DNA of 64,000 bases from Ilyomonas sp965219515 (GTDB taxonomy: Bacteria; Bacteroidota; Bacteroidia; Chitinophagales; Chitinophagaceae), in assembly GCA_965219515.1 (NCBI GenBank), contig OZ244776.1:930001-994000 (forward strand). Direction: 5' to 3'. Below, one piece after another: positions 1 through 9,356 of the stretch; the stretch's first letter is position 1; each line of letters begins with the position of its first letter. The notes under the pieces are model-generated. The model was not told the origin of the DNA. It did not search any database and saw only the letters and a list, made by a program, of their open reading frames with translations. The translations under genes and the position numbers were made by a program.

Positions 1-648
1 CAGCACGGAAAAAACAGAATCTTCTACATTTTTGGAATAGAACGATTTTAAAACAGTGCCTTTGACCTTCTCTACCGGGCTTATGGTGTAATTAATCAGG
101 TCTATCACATGAGATGCATAATCCATCAGGCATCCGCCGCCTTCTTCAGGGTCTGACCGCCAGGTATCTTGTTTTGGTTTTATCACAACCGGCCCGTACG
201 ATTCACCCGTAAAATGAAATAAGTCGCCAATATAACCACCATCAAGTATCCGTTTTACTTCCTGAAAAGTACCGATAAATTTATTATGATAGCCAACCTG
301 GTTTACCAGTTTTTTTCGTTCGGCAATGTCAACGAGTTCTTTACCTTCTTCCGGCGTAAGACATAACGGCTTTTCGGCAAATACGTGTTTTCCGTTTTCC
401 AGTATTTTCTTTACCATTCTTGCATGAAGTTTGGTAGGAACCGCTACGAATACCGCATCTGCTTTCGATTCTTTCAGCATGTCTTCATAATCGGAAAAAA
501 CGGGGAAAGATGTGTATTTTTTGAATACATCAAGCGTCATTTTAGAAGTATCGCTTACGCCAACCACTTCTACATCGGGATGAGCGCCTAAAATAGAAAG
601 ATGCGAAACGCCCATTTTACCCGCACCAATCAAACCTACTTTTACCAT
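1..648 (-). CDS. Gfo/Idh/MocA family NAD(P)-dependent oxidoreductase (3' end outside window)
   Basis: The N-terminal 216 residues of a sugar-type oxidoreductase, read leftward and cut by the window edge. The start ATG at 648 leads into VKVGLIGAGKMG, a Rossmann GxGxxG dinucleotide-binding motif. Further on is the family signature EKPLCLTPEEG near residue 93, whose Lys is catalytic in the family. Such enzymes oxidise or reduce sugars or nucleotide sugars, so a role in making a precursor for the adjacent polysaccharide locus is likely; the substrate cannot be told. An in-frame ATG at 654 is an alternative start. It is the last gene visible in the leftward EPS gene series. Confidence 0.85.
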   Translation of the reverse strand, partial: MVKVGLIGAGKMGVSHLSILGAHPDVEVVGVSDTSKMTLDVFKKYTSFPVFSDYEDMLKESKADAVFVAVPTKLHARMVKKILENGKHVFAEKPLCLTPEEGKELVDIAERKKLVNQVGYHNKFIGTFQEVKRILDGGYIGDLFHFTGESYGPVVIKPKQDTWRSDPEEGGGCLMDYASHVIDLINYTISPVEKVKGTVLKSFYSKNVEDSVFSVL

Positions 649-808
649 AAACATGTATTTTTTAAGGAAAAAATTATACCTGGATAATTTCTAACATTTA
701 TTTGGTTTTTAATTAAGTTCATCCTTTGTATTTAATCAGTATATCATTGAGTTATTATCCAAAATTGATATTTTCAGAAATAAACTACGAGAATTTCTGA
801 TTGTGAGA

Positions 809-1921
809 TTAGTTTTGATTTATATTTTGCTTTAAAATGCGGGACATGTTTTTTTCAAATTTATCTAAGGTAAACAATTCAAAAAACCGCTTTTTTCCCG
901 CTTCACCCATGTTTAACCGTAGCACCGGATTATTTATAAGTAACGCCAGTTTTTCTGTTAATGCTGTCACATTTTGTTGGGGAATCAGAAAGCCGGTTTC
1001 GCCATCAATAACAATATCCCGGATGCCTCCTTCCGGCGTTGACACAACCGGCAATCCGTTTTGCATCGCTTCCAGGTTTACCAACCCGAATGTATCGTAA
1101 CATGTAGGAAAGGCAAACACATCCGACTGTTCGTAAAACTTTTGTTTTTCTTCGTTGTATTTAGGACCGTGCGCAAACACTATATCAGTCAGTTTTTTAT
1201 TCTTTATCGCATTTCTAAATTCTTCTTCCGGAACATCAGACCAGCCTCCCACAAAATGACATTCAAAGCATAGTTCCTTTGCTTTCAGTTTCTCACAAGC
1301 ATCAAGTAATATAAAAATGCCTTTTTCGCGAATCATGTTTGAAAGAAAAAGCAGTTGGCAGGGTTTATTGTCATCTTTAACAAATAAATTGGTTGGTTTA
1401 ATGTTTATTGTATTTACCGGAATCCCAAACATACAATAAAAAACATTTTTTTCGTCAACATATTTTTTAATATCATAATACAAATATCGTGATGCCAATA
1501 TGCTTTTCGTATTTTTAAATATATATTTATAAAGCGAATCAGTCAGCCGGCTTTTCGTATGGCTGACACCTTTATTATGAAAATGATAAATGATGTTTTT
1601 GTTGCGTCTTTTTATAAGTGATACAAGAAAGGCATCTTTATAAAAACCAGCACCCGAAGCCGTTAGCGTCATATAACACAAGTCATATTTTTTTCGGCGT
1701 ATTGCTTTTAGCGTCCTGCTTACAATCTGCGAGAAGGTTACAATTTTTTTAAAACTGCCTTTGCCAGATTCGTTTAAAACCCTGTTGGTAGCCAGATCAA
1801 TGTAATCGGTATCAAATTCGGAATTGATAACGTCGCTTTGTTTAATATATCTGCCCGCCATGGCAGCGCCATGCATGGGAGGCGGAAGATGTAAAATAAA
1901 AAGCACGCTTGGTTTCTTCAT
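809..1921 (-). CDS. Glycosyltransferase family 4 (GT-B fold)
   Basis: A 370-residue GT-B transferase. The N-terminus (VLFILHLPPPMHGAAMAGRY) has the acceptor-domain glycine-rich loop. The C-terminal half has LLFLSNMIREKGI and the nucleotide-sugar motif DTFGLVNLEAMQNGLPVVST, a D-x7-E variant of the family EX7E motif. It probably adds one sugar to a lipid-linked repeat unit on the cytoplasmic membrane face. It is separated by about 100 bp from the next GT4 gene on the same strand and belongs to the leftward EPS locus. Donor and acceptor cannot be assigned. Confidence 0.85.
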   Translation of the reverse strand: MKKPSVLFILHLPPPMHGAAMAGRYIKQSDVINSEFDTDYIDLATNRVLNESGKGSFKKIVTFSQIVSRTLKAIRRKKYDLCYMTLTASGAGFYKDAFLVSLIKRRNKNIIYHFHNKGVSHTKSRLTDSLYKYIFKNTKSILASRYLYYDIKKYVDEKNVFYCMFGIPVNTINIKPTNLFVKDDNKPCQLLFLSNMIREKGIFILLDACEKLKAKELCFECHFVGGWSDVPEEEFRNAIKNKKLTDIVFAHGPKYNEEKQKFYEQSDVFAFPTCYDTFGLVNLEAMQNGLPVVSTPEGGIRDIVIDGETGFLIPQQNVTALTEKLALLINNPVLRLNMGEAGKKRFFELFTLDKFEKNMSRILKQNINQN

Positions 1922-2020
1922 TCCCCTATAAAATTTATTTTGAAAGATTTAGTGAAGTGATGTATGTTTTGGTTTACAAAATTGGTTTTAATTGACAGAA
2001 AAGCACAATAATTTTGCCAT

Positions 2021-3127
2021 TTATGATAAAGCAAATTGCACCGATTCTAAAATTCCCTCAGCCGCTTGTTGATGGTTGTAAGGCTGAACCATCTGAACTG
2101 CATTGGCTGAGAATGCCGATAACAAATCTCTGTTGCTAAGTACACGAAATGTATAATCTGTCCAAACATCGGTTTCAAGCGGCAATATGAATCCGTTTTT
2201 GTTATGAATAATTAAATCGTGGGCAACGCCTGCATTTTCGCAGGTTATCACCGGTGTTCCGGCTGCACAAGCTTCATTGCCAACCACGCCCCAGGGATCG
2301 TTAAGCGAAGGAAACAAAAACAGTTTTGCTTTTGAATAAAAAGAAGGCAAGGTTTTTTGATCGAGATAACCTGCGTAATGATAATCAACTTTGTTTTTGT
2401 CAAGCTCTTCCAGCATCTGCCTGCGCTGACTGCCTTCACCAACAATTAAGGCTTTAAAACCAGGAATTTTTTTATGCAGCTTTTTTGCGATTTCAACAAA
2501 AAACATAGGCATTTTTCTTTCCACAATCTGCCCTGAAAACATGATATGAAACTCTCTGCTTTCAACAGGCAGCGGCGTGAATCTGGAATTGTCTATACAC
2601 AAACAGCTTTTAAACATTTTGCTTTCATCCACGCCATAGCTTTTATACAAATCGAAGCCGCCTTTACCGGGTGCGGCAAAAGCATTTGTTCTTTTAAAAA
2701 CCAGCTTTCGGAGCAGCTTTTGCACAATAGAAAAATCATGCTCAGAAATATAAGTGCCATCGTTATAAACAACTAATTTTTTATGCTTGCTCATGCACCA
2801 TATTACGCCATAAAGCATTGTAGGTTTAAAAGCCGTAATGATTAAAACATCGGGGTTTAATTTGTTCAGCAGTTTCCAAACTTCGGGGTTGTTTGGGCGA
2901 AAATGGTCAATGGTATCAGACAGAAAATATTGTTCATAATTTCCATGCTCTATTTTCCAGATTCTGTCAGGTTCAAGTTTGGCGCAATAGATAACGGAAT
3001 AATTTGAATTTTGTTCGTAAATCAGTTCATGCATCCGTTCGCGGTAAGGCCCGGGAACCTGCGTTAAATACACAACACGAGGCGATTTTTTTGTCATTGC
3101 TACGTCAGATTTTAAATCAAGCATCAT
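2021..3127 (-). CDS. Glycosyltransferase family 4
   Basis: A 368-residue GT-B enzyme. It contains IMFSGQIVERKMP at the start of the donor domain, ALIVGEGSQR, and NDPWGVVGNEACAAGTPVI, a D-x7-E form of the nucleotide-sugar-binding motif. The start at 3127 overlaps the stop of the upstream GT2 gene in a 4-bp ATGA arrangement, which supports this start and translational coupling; a Met at residue 11 (3097) is an alternative and fits the usual N-terminal strand (RVVYLTQVPGPYRERM). It likely extends the repeat unit of the surface polysaccharide. Confidence 0.85.
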   Translation of the reverse strand: MMLDLKSDVAMTKKSPRVVYLTQVPGPYRERMHELIYEQNSNYSVIYCAKLEPDRIWKIEHGNYEQYFLSDTIDHFRPNNPEVWKLLNKLNPDVLIITAFKPTMLYGVIWCMSKHKKLVVYNDGTYISEHDFSIVQKLLRKLVFKRTNAFAAPGKGGFDLYKSYGVDESKMFKSCLCIDNSRFTPLPVESREFHIMFSGQIVERKMPMFFVEIAKKLHKKIPGFKALIVGEGSQRRQMLEELDKNKVDYHYAGYLDQKTLPSFYSKAKLFLFPSLNDPWGVVGNEACAAGTPVITCENAGVAHDLIIHNKNGFILPLETDVWTDYTFRVLSNRDLLSAFSANAVQMVQPYNHQQAAEGILESVQFALS

Positions 3128-3975
3128 CTTTTCAGCTTATCCCACAAAAAAGGAAATAATGTTTTCAGCCACAACTTGCCAAACGATTCTGCATAATGAG
3201 ACGGAAAATGTTTTTTTATAAAATGCAGGTACTCTTTATATGCCAGTCCTTTCGGGCTATGCAGATATGCAATACGCTCTTTCAAACTGGTATTCTGCGG
3301 CTTCCAGCTATTCCCATGATCGTCGAGGCAGGTGCCGAGAATACCCGGTGCAACCACAACAGCAAATCCGTTTTTCTTCGCCGTAAGCGTGTAATCGTAA
3401 TCAGCAATGCCATGCGTATATTCGTCAGATAATATCCCTATTTTGTTTACAACATTGTGCGGCACCAACATAATATTTGCGTTACCCAAATCGCATTCAG
3501 TAATGCTTTCATTATTTTCTATCAGGTAAGAATGTATTTTTTTATCCGAAAAAAGTTTTCTGCCACCATAGCTTGTTTTATTGGTAACATTATCTTTTGT
3601 GCTTCCGATGCAAATGGCAGGTTTAGAAAATTGATAAACAGCCGTTTTATAAGCCGATAGTAAAACGCTTAGCGCATCGGTTGTAAGCAACGTATCATCG
3701 TTTATCAACAAATAAAAATCGGGATCGGCTTTCTTCGCTTCCTGCCATGATTTTCGCATGCCGCCGGCCCAATACAGAGAGCCGCTGCCATGATAAATAT
3801 GAATGTGAGGAAAAGCTTCCGCTACCGCTTTCGGAGTGCCGTCTTTTGAGCCGTCATCCGTGAGGTAAAAACTCAGTTCGGTATCATCTGGTAATTGTTG
3901 CTTATGTAACTGCGCCAGACAGCTAAGCGTTTTTTCTTTTCGGTTGAAAGTTGTTATCAGAATGGCTATTTGCAT
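3124..3975 (-). CDS. Glycosyltransferase family 2 (rhamnosyltransferase-like)
   Basis: A 283-residue GT-A transferase. The N-terminus IAILITTFNRKEKTLSCL is the typical family-2 first strand and loop. The acidic motifs LTDDGSKDG (residues about 39-47) and LLINDDTLLTTDAL supply the DxD-type metal and nucleotide binding. HGIADYDYTLTAKKNG resembles the acceptor region of rhamnosyltransferase-like GT2 proteins. It has no membrane segments, so it should act at the inner membrane surface on a lipid-linked acceptor. Its last bases overlap the next GT4 start by 4 bp. Donor sugar unknown. Confidence 0.85.
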   Translation of the reverse strand: MQIAILITTFNRKEKTLSCLAQLHKQQLPDDTELSFYLTDDGSKDGTPKAVAEAFPHIHIYHGSGSLYWAGGMRKSWQEAKKADPDFYLLINDDTLLTTDALSVLLSAYKTAVYQFSKPAICIGSTKDNVTNKTSYGGRKLFSDKKIHSYLIENNESITECDLGNANIMLVPHNVVNKIGILSDEYTHGIADYDYTLTAKKNGFAVVVAPGILGTCLDDHGNSWKPQNTSLKERIAYLHSPKGLAYKEYLHFIKKHFPSHYAESFGKLWLKTLFPFLWDKLKR

Positions 3976-4002
3976 AATTAAAATCGAAAAATCAGGATCA
4001 GT

Positions 4003-5535
4003 TTAGTTTGGTAAATCATTCGTTTCTGTTGCCGTTTCAGCTTGCCGCAGCATCCAGGTCAGAGAAATATAAAAAGCCAGCAGCAACATAATCAGCGTGA
4101 AATAATTAATATCACGTATGAGTTGTATTTTAAACTGATTGACTAACAAAAATGAAAAAAGCAGGTTGCATCCTAATAAAATATCAGTGGTGTAATGATT
4201 TTTTCTACGAATTTTCCAGTACGTTTTCCAGCCGGTTACCAGTGAGTAAACAAACAGATACATCATACAAAAAAAACCGATGGGTCCCCACATTACAAAG
4301 CTGCTCATATAAAGATTATGATAATCGGCAATGTTATCGGGCATATCGCCTTTTTTAAAATGCGCAAGCCGGTATTCATCCGGCGAAACAAAATATCCCC
4401 TGCCGATAATGCTGTTTGTTTTTTTTACCTGCTGCATGGCATACGGAAACAAGCCGCCCCGGTTCATCTGATCTCCGTTTAATAAACCTTCAAGCGTAAA
4501 ATGATCCATATCAACAGAACCTTCGCTTCTTTCTTCGAACACGCCAAGGTCTATAAATTCATAAGCATTATTCAGAAAAAACAGGCCGGTAACAACAATT
4601 GCAAAAGAAACAATCAGTTTGGCATTTAATCGCTTGCCAAGTGCAAGGCAGGCAAATACAACTACCGCCGGCAACAGGAGCATGGAAGAGCGTGTGCCGG
4701 AATAGACCATTGCCATAGAAGAAAGAAGAATAGTTAGAATGCTGAAATAATAGAAAAATTTACTTTTTCGCAAAGAGCTTCCGCTAAGGATACCCGGCAA
4801 AAGCAAAGCGATAATCGACACGCAAAACTCGGCAAACGCTTCAAAATTGTTGAATGTAGAAACGCTTCTTACAATGCCAAGCTCAAATTCTATTGTATCG
4901 TCTGTTTTAGGGAAAAAAGCAAACGGAGAATCGTACAGCTCATATTTCTGGTTAAATGCCACCAGAAATTCGTAGCATGAAAAAACAGAAAGCGCAATCA
5001 CAAATTTATAAACGTCATTTTCGGTGAAGGTAATTTTGGATACAAAAAAGAACAAAAACATCATCATGCAAAAAGCAAAATAATTTTGCAGTTCAACAAA
5101 CAGCGGAAAATAATTACCGCCCGTTACACTTAGCAAGTCAATAACGCACCAGACATAAAATGCCGTTTTTATCGAACCATCTAATACAGAAGCACGCAGA
5201 AAAGTTGTTTTTCCATTAATAATTACATACAATACTACTGAGGCAAAAGCAGCAATGTTGCAGTTTCCGCCCAGTTTATTTCCAAATACAAAAAAATTAC
5301 CAATACAAAGCTGAATAAAAAATGAAACCGGGTCTTGCCGATGAAGGCTATAATAAAATAAGCCCGCCATGATGCCCAAAGCCGCCGCATTCACAGGCGG
5401 CGAATAAGTGGAATACGTAAACGAGCCGCAAACAATAAAAGCGCTTACGCTAAAAAACAGTTGCCAGGCCGACGTCTTTTGTTCTTCTTTTTCTTCCGTA
5501 ATATCAGCAGATATGGTATTGGCTAAAGATTGCAT
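4003..5535 (-). CDS. O-antigen ligase/polymerase-like membrane protein (Wzy/WaaL family)
   Basis: A 510-residue integral membrane protein with about ten or more hydrophobic segments and one large extracytoplasmic loop (roughly residues 330-415). The loop ends in ADYHNLYMSSFVMWG, resembling the conserved His-Asn region of the Wzy_C/O-antigen ligase family. Within a locus holding Wzx, Wzc and several transferases, it is the natural candidate for the polymerase that joins flipped repeat units in the periplasm. A ligase role is an alternative, as the two cannot be separated by sequence alone. The gene lies 27 bp upstream of the GT2 gene on the same strand. Confidence 0.75.
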   Translation of the reverse strand: MQSLANTISADITEEKEEQKTSAWQLFFSVSAFIVCGSFTYSTYSPPVNAAALGIMAGLFYYSLHRQDPVSFFIQLCIGNFFVFGNKLGGNCNIAAFASVVLYVIINGKTTFLRASVLDGSIKTAFYVWCVIDLLSVTGGNYFPLFVELQNYFAFCMMMFLFFFVSKITFTENDVYKFVIALSVFSCYEFLVAFNQKYELYDSPFAFFPKTDDTIEFELGIVRSVSTFNNFEAFAEFCVSIIALLLPGILSGSSLRKSKFFYYFSILTILLSSMAMVYSGTRSSMLLLPAVVVFACLALGKRLNAKLIVSFAIVVTGLFFLNNAYEFIDLGVFEERSEGSVDMDHFTLEGLLNGDQMNRGGLFPYAMQQVKKTNSIIGRGYFVSPDEYRLAHFKKGDMPDNIADYHNLYMSSFVMWGPIGFFCMMYLFVYSLVTGWKTYWKIRRKNHYTTDILLGCNLLFSFLLVNQFKIQLIRDINYFTLIMLLLAFYISLTWMLRQAETATETNDLPN

Positions 5536-5568
5536 TCTGTTTGTAAAAATAAAGTACGGGTTTTATAT

Positions 5569-6819
5569 TTATTCTATTAATAGCGTGCTTTCATGCTCCG
5601 GTTGCAGGCATTTTTTATACAAATGTAAAAATGCCGGTACCTGTGTTTCGGTTGAATATTTCCGGTGCGCTTCTGCCGCAATGGTTTTATTATCTAATAT
5701 ATCTATATTTTCAATGCAGGTAAGCAGGGCGTTTGCCAGTCCGGTTGCAGAAACCTCCTTAGACAAATATCCGTTTTTACCATTGCTGATTGTTTCGGTA
5801 AGACCACCGATGGCAAAGCCAACGACCGGCGTTCCGCAACAAAGACTTTCGATCATTGAATTGGGCAGATTGTCTTCGCGGCTTGGAAGTAAAAAAATAT
5901 CCGCTTCGTTATATAAATCACTCATTTTTTGCTCGCCGTCAATGTTACCAATATAGGTAATCTGTGGTATTTGTGACGATTTTCGCACATATCCCACCGC
6001 TATAAAATTACATTTTTCGAGGATAGCCGCGTTATGCAATATATCAAGAACAAAATCAAAACCTTTTCGGTAATTATGTAAACTTTCAGATACAAAAAGT
6101 ATGTTGGTTTTTTTCTTGTGTTTGATTGCTTTATTCAGATTTAAAAATTTAAAAATTTTTGCATCAACGCCGTTTGGAATACAGTCATGCTGAAACCTGC
6201 CGAGAAGATCGGATTCTTTCGATAATTGCTTCAGCCAATTCGATGGCGTTACAATACAAAGTCGCTCAGAACTAATATTGCCCAACGCATTTTTTTTAAT
6301 TCTGATTTGCTCTTTATTTAAGTCAGACAAACTTTTTACGAAACGGTTTTCATCTCCTTTATAATGAAAGCCGCCCTGAAACGCGTTCATATCATGCAAC
6401 GTCCAAACGACAGGTTTGTTTATATTTTTAAAAAAACTTTGGTAATCAAGAAAATTAGATATCCAGTGAAGGTGAATAATATCGGCACTTTTTACCAGAT
6501 GATGTTCGTGCAATTGTACATATTTCGTATTGGCAAAAGAAAACATTTCAAACTGATACTTATATTTTCTGATGGCATAATCATTTTTTTGCTCCAGCGT
6601 AAGCGGTAGTCCCATTTTCTTCAAAATCCGAAGAAAGAGTTGCCATAAATAAAATGATTTTCGGTATCTGATTACGTTATCTGACGGAATGCCTCGGTCG
6701 AGAAACAAAAATTTACTTTCGTGCCCCTGCCTTAGGAGTGCAGTATGGAGCCGCGTTGCTGCAATTCCCGCCCCGCCGCCCTGAAGCGTAGCAATATGTA
6801 AAATTTTTAATTTGGTCAT
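5569..6819 (-). CDS. Glycosyltransferase family 4 (WcaC-like)
   Basis: A 416-residue GT-B transferase. The N-terminus ILHIATLQGGGAGIAATRLH matches the acceptor-domain start of colanic-acid-type WcaC/GT4 enzymes. ADIIHLHWISNFLDYQSF and the donor motif SREDNLPNSMIESLCCGTPVVGF (a D/E-rich EX7E variant) are also of that type. It has no signal peptide and no TM segment, so it is a cytoplasmic or membrane-associated enzyme. It lies 33 bp upstream of the polymerase-like gene, in the same transcription direction. It probably transfers one sugar of the repeat unit; the donor is unknown. Confidence 0.85.
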   Translation of the reverse strand: MTKLKILHIATLQGGGAGIAATRLHTALLRQGHESKFLFLDRGIPSDNVIRYRKSFYLWQLFLRILKKMGLPLTLEQKNDYAIRKYKYQFEMFSFANTKYVQLHEHHLVKSADIIHLHWISNFLDYQSFFKNINKPVVWTLHDMNAFQGGFHYKGDENRFVKSLSDLNKEQIRIKKNALGNISSERLCIVTPSNWLKQLSKESDLLGRFQHDCIPNGVDAKIFKFLNLNKAIKHKKKTNILFVSESLHNYRKGFDFVLDILHNAAILEKCNFIAVGYVRKSSQIPQITYIGNIDGEQKMSDLYNEADIFLLPSREDNLPNSMIESLCCGTPVVGFAIGGLTETISNGKNGYLSKEVSATGLANALLTCIENIDILDNKTIAAEAHRKYSTETQVPAFLHLYKKCLQPEHESTLLIE

Positions 6820-7076
6820 GTTTAAAACGCTATATGCCGATGATCATCCAGTATTTGTGATATTCTGTTTTTTGCGGTTATCTGTAAATATGCTTTGTTT
6901 ACTTTGCTTATCAGAAATTATCAAAACAATTTAATGTTATTTTAAAACAAGAAAACCTTATTTGTTTTGATTCTTTTCAATACATTCAGCTTTAATTGTA
7001 CTTTATATTCAGTCGTAAATTTTTTTGTTGACAGATTCTTTTTTCAATGTGGCGACTCATTTTAAAATTTACATTT

Positions 7077-8006
7077 TTATTTTTTAAGAAAGGGAATTTT
7101 GTCTTCAATCCGATCATATAAAATTTTAAGATCGCTGCGGTCCTGTAAAAAAAACTTTCTGCCATGATAAGCATCAAAACCATACTCCGGGTATAAGAAT
7201 AACGGCACGCGAAGCGGACTTTGCAACTCGTGCCGCTCACGATTGTGGTTTGTAGTTTCTTCCTGAGTGTGCATTCCATCTGTTCCTATATTAGTAACCA
7301 AATTTTTTACGACATTGATGCTAAGTCCGTTATTTTTAAACATGGCATACTGCCATTGATAGTCCCATGTATGTTTTTTTTGTGCCTGATAAATATTATT
7401 AAAAAATAAAGTCCACCGTTTTATTAAGGCAGCATCATCGCAAAAAATTATATTCAGAATTTTTTTCTCCTGAAACTGCTGCCAGTCTTTCATCGTAAAG
7501 TCATAAAGTTGCCAGGCGCGTTTCCATGTAGCCCAACCCCAGATATGACCATAAATGGTATAGAAAAAATCAGAATCATTGATCGGAAATTCTTCATTCC
7601 ACCGCGTTCCGGCAATGTGCATGATGCGCGGATTGCTGGCGTATCTGTTAAGCATTTCGTTGCAAAAGCCGAAAAATGATGATGAAGGCAGGCAGTCATC
7701 TTCTAAAATAATAAGCTTTTCCTCTGTTTCAAAAGCCCAGCTAATAGCTCCCGACACACCGGCTCCGCAACCTTGGTTTTCATCCATAAAACGCGTTTCT
7801 AACCGGCAATCCCAATCAACTTGTTCCGTCAGCTTTCTGTTTTCCAAAATTTTTATCCGGTCATCTTCAAAATTTTTTTCCCGGGCGCCGTCTGAAAAAA
7901 AATAAAACTTTTTCGGCTTTGCTTTTTTAATGGTTTCAAACACCACGCGTGTGGTATCAGTACGATTAAAAGTGATAAATAAAATGGCTGCTTCCTTTTG
8001 TTCCAT
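7077..8006 (-). CDS. GT-A nucleotide-sugar transferase (HlpA/GT13-like)
   Basis: A 309-residue protein beginning AAILFITFNRTDTTRVVFETIK. The central LIILEDDCLPSSSFFGFCNEML carries the EDD acidic triad seen in GT13-like and HlpA-like GT-A enzymes. It also has YGHIWGWATWKRAW, an aromatic stretch typical of this uncharacterised bacterial group. It starts 4 bp after the stop of the flippase gene, so the two are probably co-translated. Function beyond nucleotide-sugar transfer is inference, and the donor is not predictable. Confidence 0.75.
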   Translation of the reverse strand: MEQKEAAILFITFNRTDTTRVVFETIKKAKPKKFYFFSDGAREKNFEDDRIKILENRKLTEQVDWDCRLETRFMDENQGCGAGVSGAISWAFETEEKLIILEDDCLPSSSFFGFCNEMLNRYASNPRIMHIAGTRWNEEFPINDSDFFYTIYGHIWGWATWKRAWQLYDFTMKDWQQFQEKKILNIIFCDDAALIKRWTLFFNNIYQAQKKHTWDYQWQYAMFKNNGLSINVVKNLVTNIGTDGMHTQEETTNHNRERHELQSPLRVPLFLYPEYGFDAYHGRKFFLQDRSDLKILYDRIEDKIPFLKK

Positions 8007-8010
8007 ACAA

Positions 8011-9318
8011 TCACAAGATGGTTTGATTTTCTGCCTCTTTTTTAAATTTACGGATCACAAAAAAAGCCTGCAGACAAATAAGAAAAAAATAGGTAAGAAC
8101 CGTAGCATAGGCTACGCCGGTTTGTTCATAAAATTTTGCGGCTCCTGTATAAACCGCAATGCAGAAAACAGCAGAGATGGCATTGATTAACAGGCTTTTT
8201 TTTGTTTCGTGCAACGCATTTATAACCGCATCAAAAACCGAGAACACAATCATCAGGCAACTGGTAACGGCAATAATATTGGAATACTTTAATGCGCCGT
8301 TGTATTTGCCCGCCGTAAGATAATTAATAAGCATAGGAGAGAAGAGCCAGAAACCAACCAGACTTATAACAATAATCATAAGCAGCAGAAAGCTGATTTT
8401 TTTTAAGGCTTTCATGTTTTTAAGAACAGCGTTTTTGTATATATCCGGCTCAAAGGTTTGATAGAAAGGAAACAAAGCGGTATATAAATAAGTTGCAATG
8501 CCTTTGCCAATATTATATAAACCCATTTCGCCGGGCTGGTGCAACCGTTCCAGCACGATATTATCGTAGCTTAACAACGGCAGGTAAAGAAAAGAAGCCG
8601 GAAATAATGGTAACACTAATCTAAACGCTTTTCTTATTATCTCTTTTCTTATCACCAGCGTTTGATCTTTAAAAATGTGAATTAAAGAGACGACGAAAAA
8701 TAATATTTCTGTAATCAGGATGCCTATCATTCTGCCATACAAACCCATTTTGGCATACACCACAAAATAGAGAGAAACAAATATTGTTAACACACGATAG
8801 CCTGTCACAAAAATAAAATATAAAAACGCCTTTTGTCCCAGACGATAATTAGCCTGTACAAAGCCTTTATACGTTGCTAAAGCAGCCGCACCAAACGTAA
8901 CGATAGCAAATGGAAAAAAAGGAACATTTGAATTGGAATAATTCATGTACAAATAAACGCCTACACAGGAAACCGGATAGAAAATAAGATTCCATAATAA
9001 ATTAAATAAAACCAAAGATGTTAAAACACTTTTTCTTTCCTTTTCATCTACCTTAAAAAAAACTGACATGTGGTACGTCTGAAAAAGTAACCCATAAAAA
9101 CAGGTAAGAAACGTTGCTACGGAATTGTAATAACCAAAATATCCGAATTCTTCCTGCGTTAAGTAACGGGCGAAAATAGGAGAAGTAAAAACCGATATTC
9201 CAAAGCTAATAATTGGAACCAGTAAGTAAAGACCGGTGTTCTTGATTTTACCAATGAAATCTTCCCGTTTAAGTGAAAATTTTTTTAGTATTTTTTGATT
9301 TAATTCAACAATCTGCAT
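8011..9318 (-). CDS. Wzx-type polysaccharide flippase (MOP superfamily)
   Basis: A 435-residue polytopic protein with about 12 hydrophobic segments. The start region NTGLYLLVPIISFGISVFTSPIFARYLTQEEFGYFGYYNS is typical of Polysacc_synt/Wzx proteins. The conserved GLYNIGKGIATYLYTALFPFYQTFEP segment sits midway. It should translocate undecaprenyl-linked repeat units from the cytoplasmic to the periplasmic face for polymerisation by the nearby Wzy-like protein. The N-terminal ~25 residues are hydrophilic and Lys-rich. It is flanked by a fucosyltransferase-like gene and a GT-A gene on the same strand. Confidence 0.85.
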   Translation of the reverse strand: MQIVELNQKILKKFSLKREDFIGKIKNTGLYLLVPIISFGISVFTSPIFARYLTQEEFGYFGYYNSVATFLTCFYGLLFQTYHMSVFFKVDEKERKSVLTSLVLFNLLWNLIFYPVSCVGVYLYMNYSNSNVPFFPFAIVTFGAAALATYKGFVQANYRLGQKAFLYFIFVTGYRVLTIFVSLYFVVYAKMGLYGRMIGILITEILFFVVSLIHIFKDQTLVIRKEIIRKAFRLVLPLFPASFLYLPLLSYDNIVLERLHQPGEMGLYNIGKGIATYLYTALFPFYQTFEPDIYKNAVLKNMKALKKISFLLLMIIVISLVGFWLFSPMLINYLTAGKYNGALKYSNIIAVTSCLMIVFSVFDAVINALHETKKSLLINAISAVFCIAVYTGAAKFYEQTGVAYATVLTYFFLICLQAFFVIRKFKKEAENQTIL

Positions 9319-9356
9319 AAGCGGTTTGTAAGCGTCGGTTGTTCATAACACGTTTA

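Noticed and set aside
7077..7279. An alternative 95-residue minus-strand frame overlapping the GT-A gene end
   Set aside because: It overlaps the well-supported transferase frame and has no recognisable domain.
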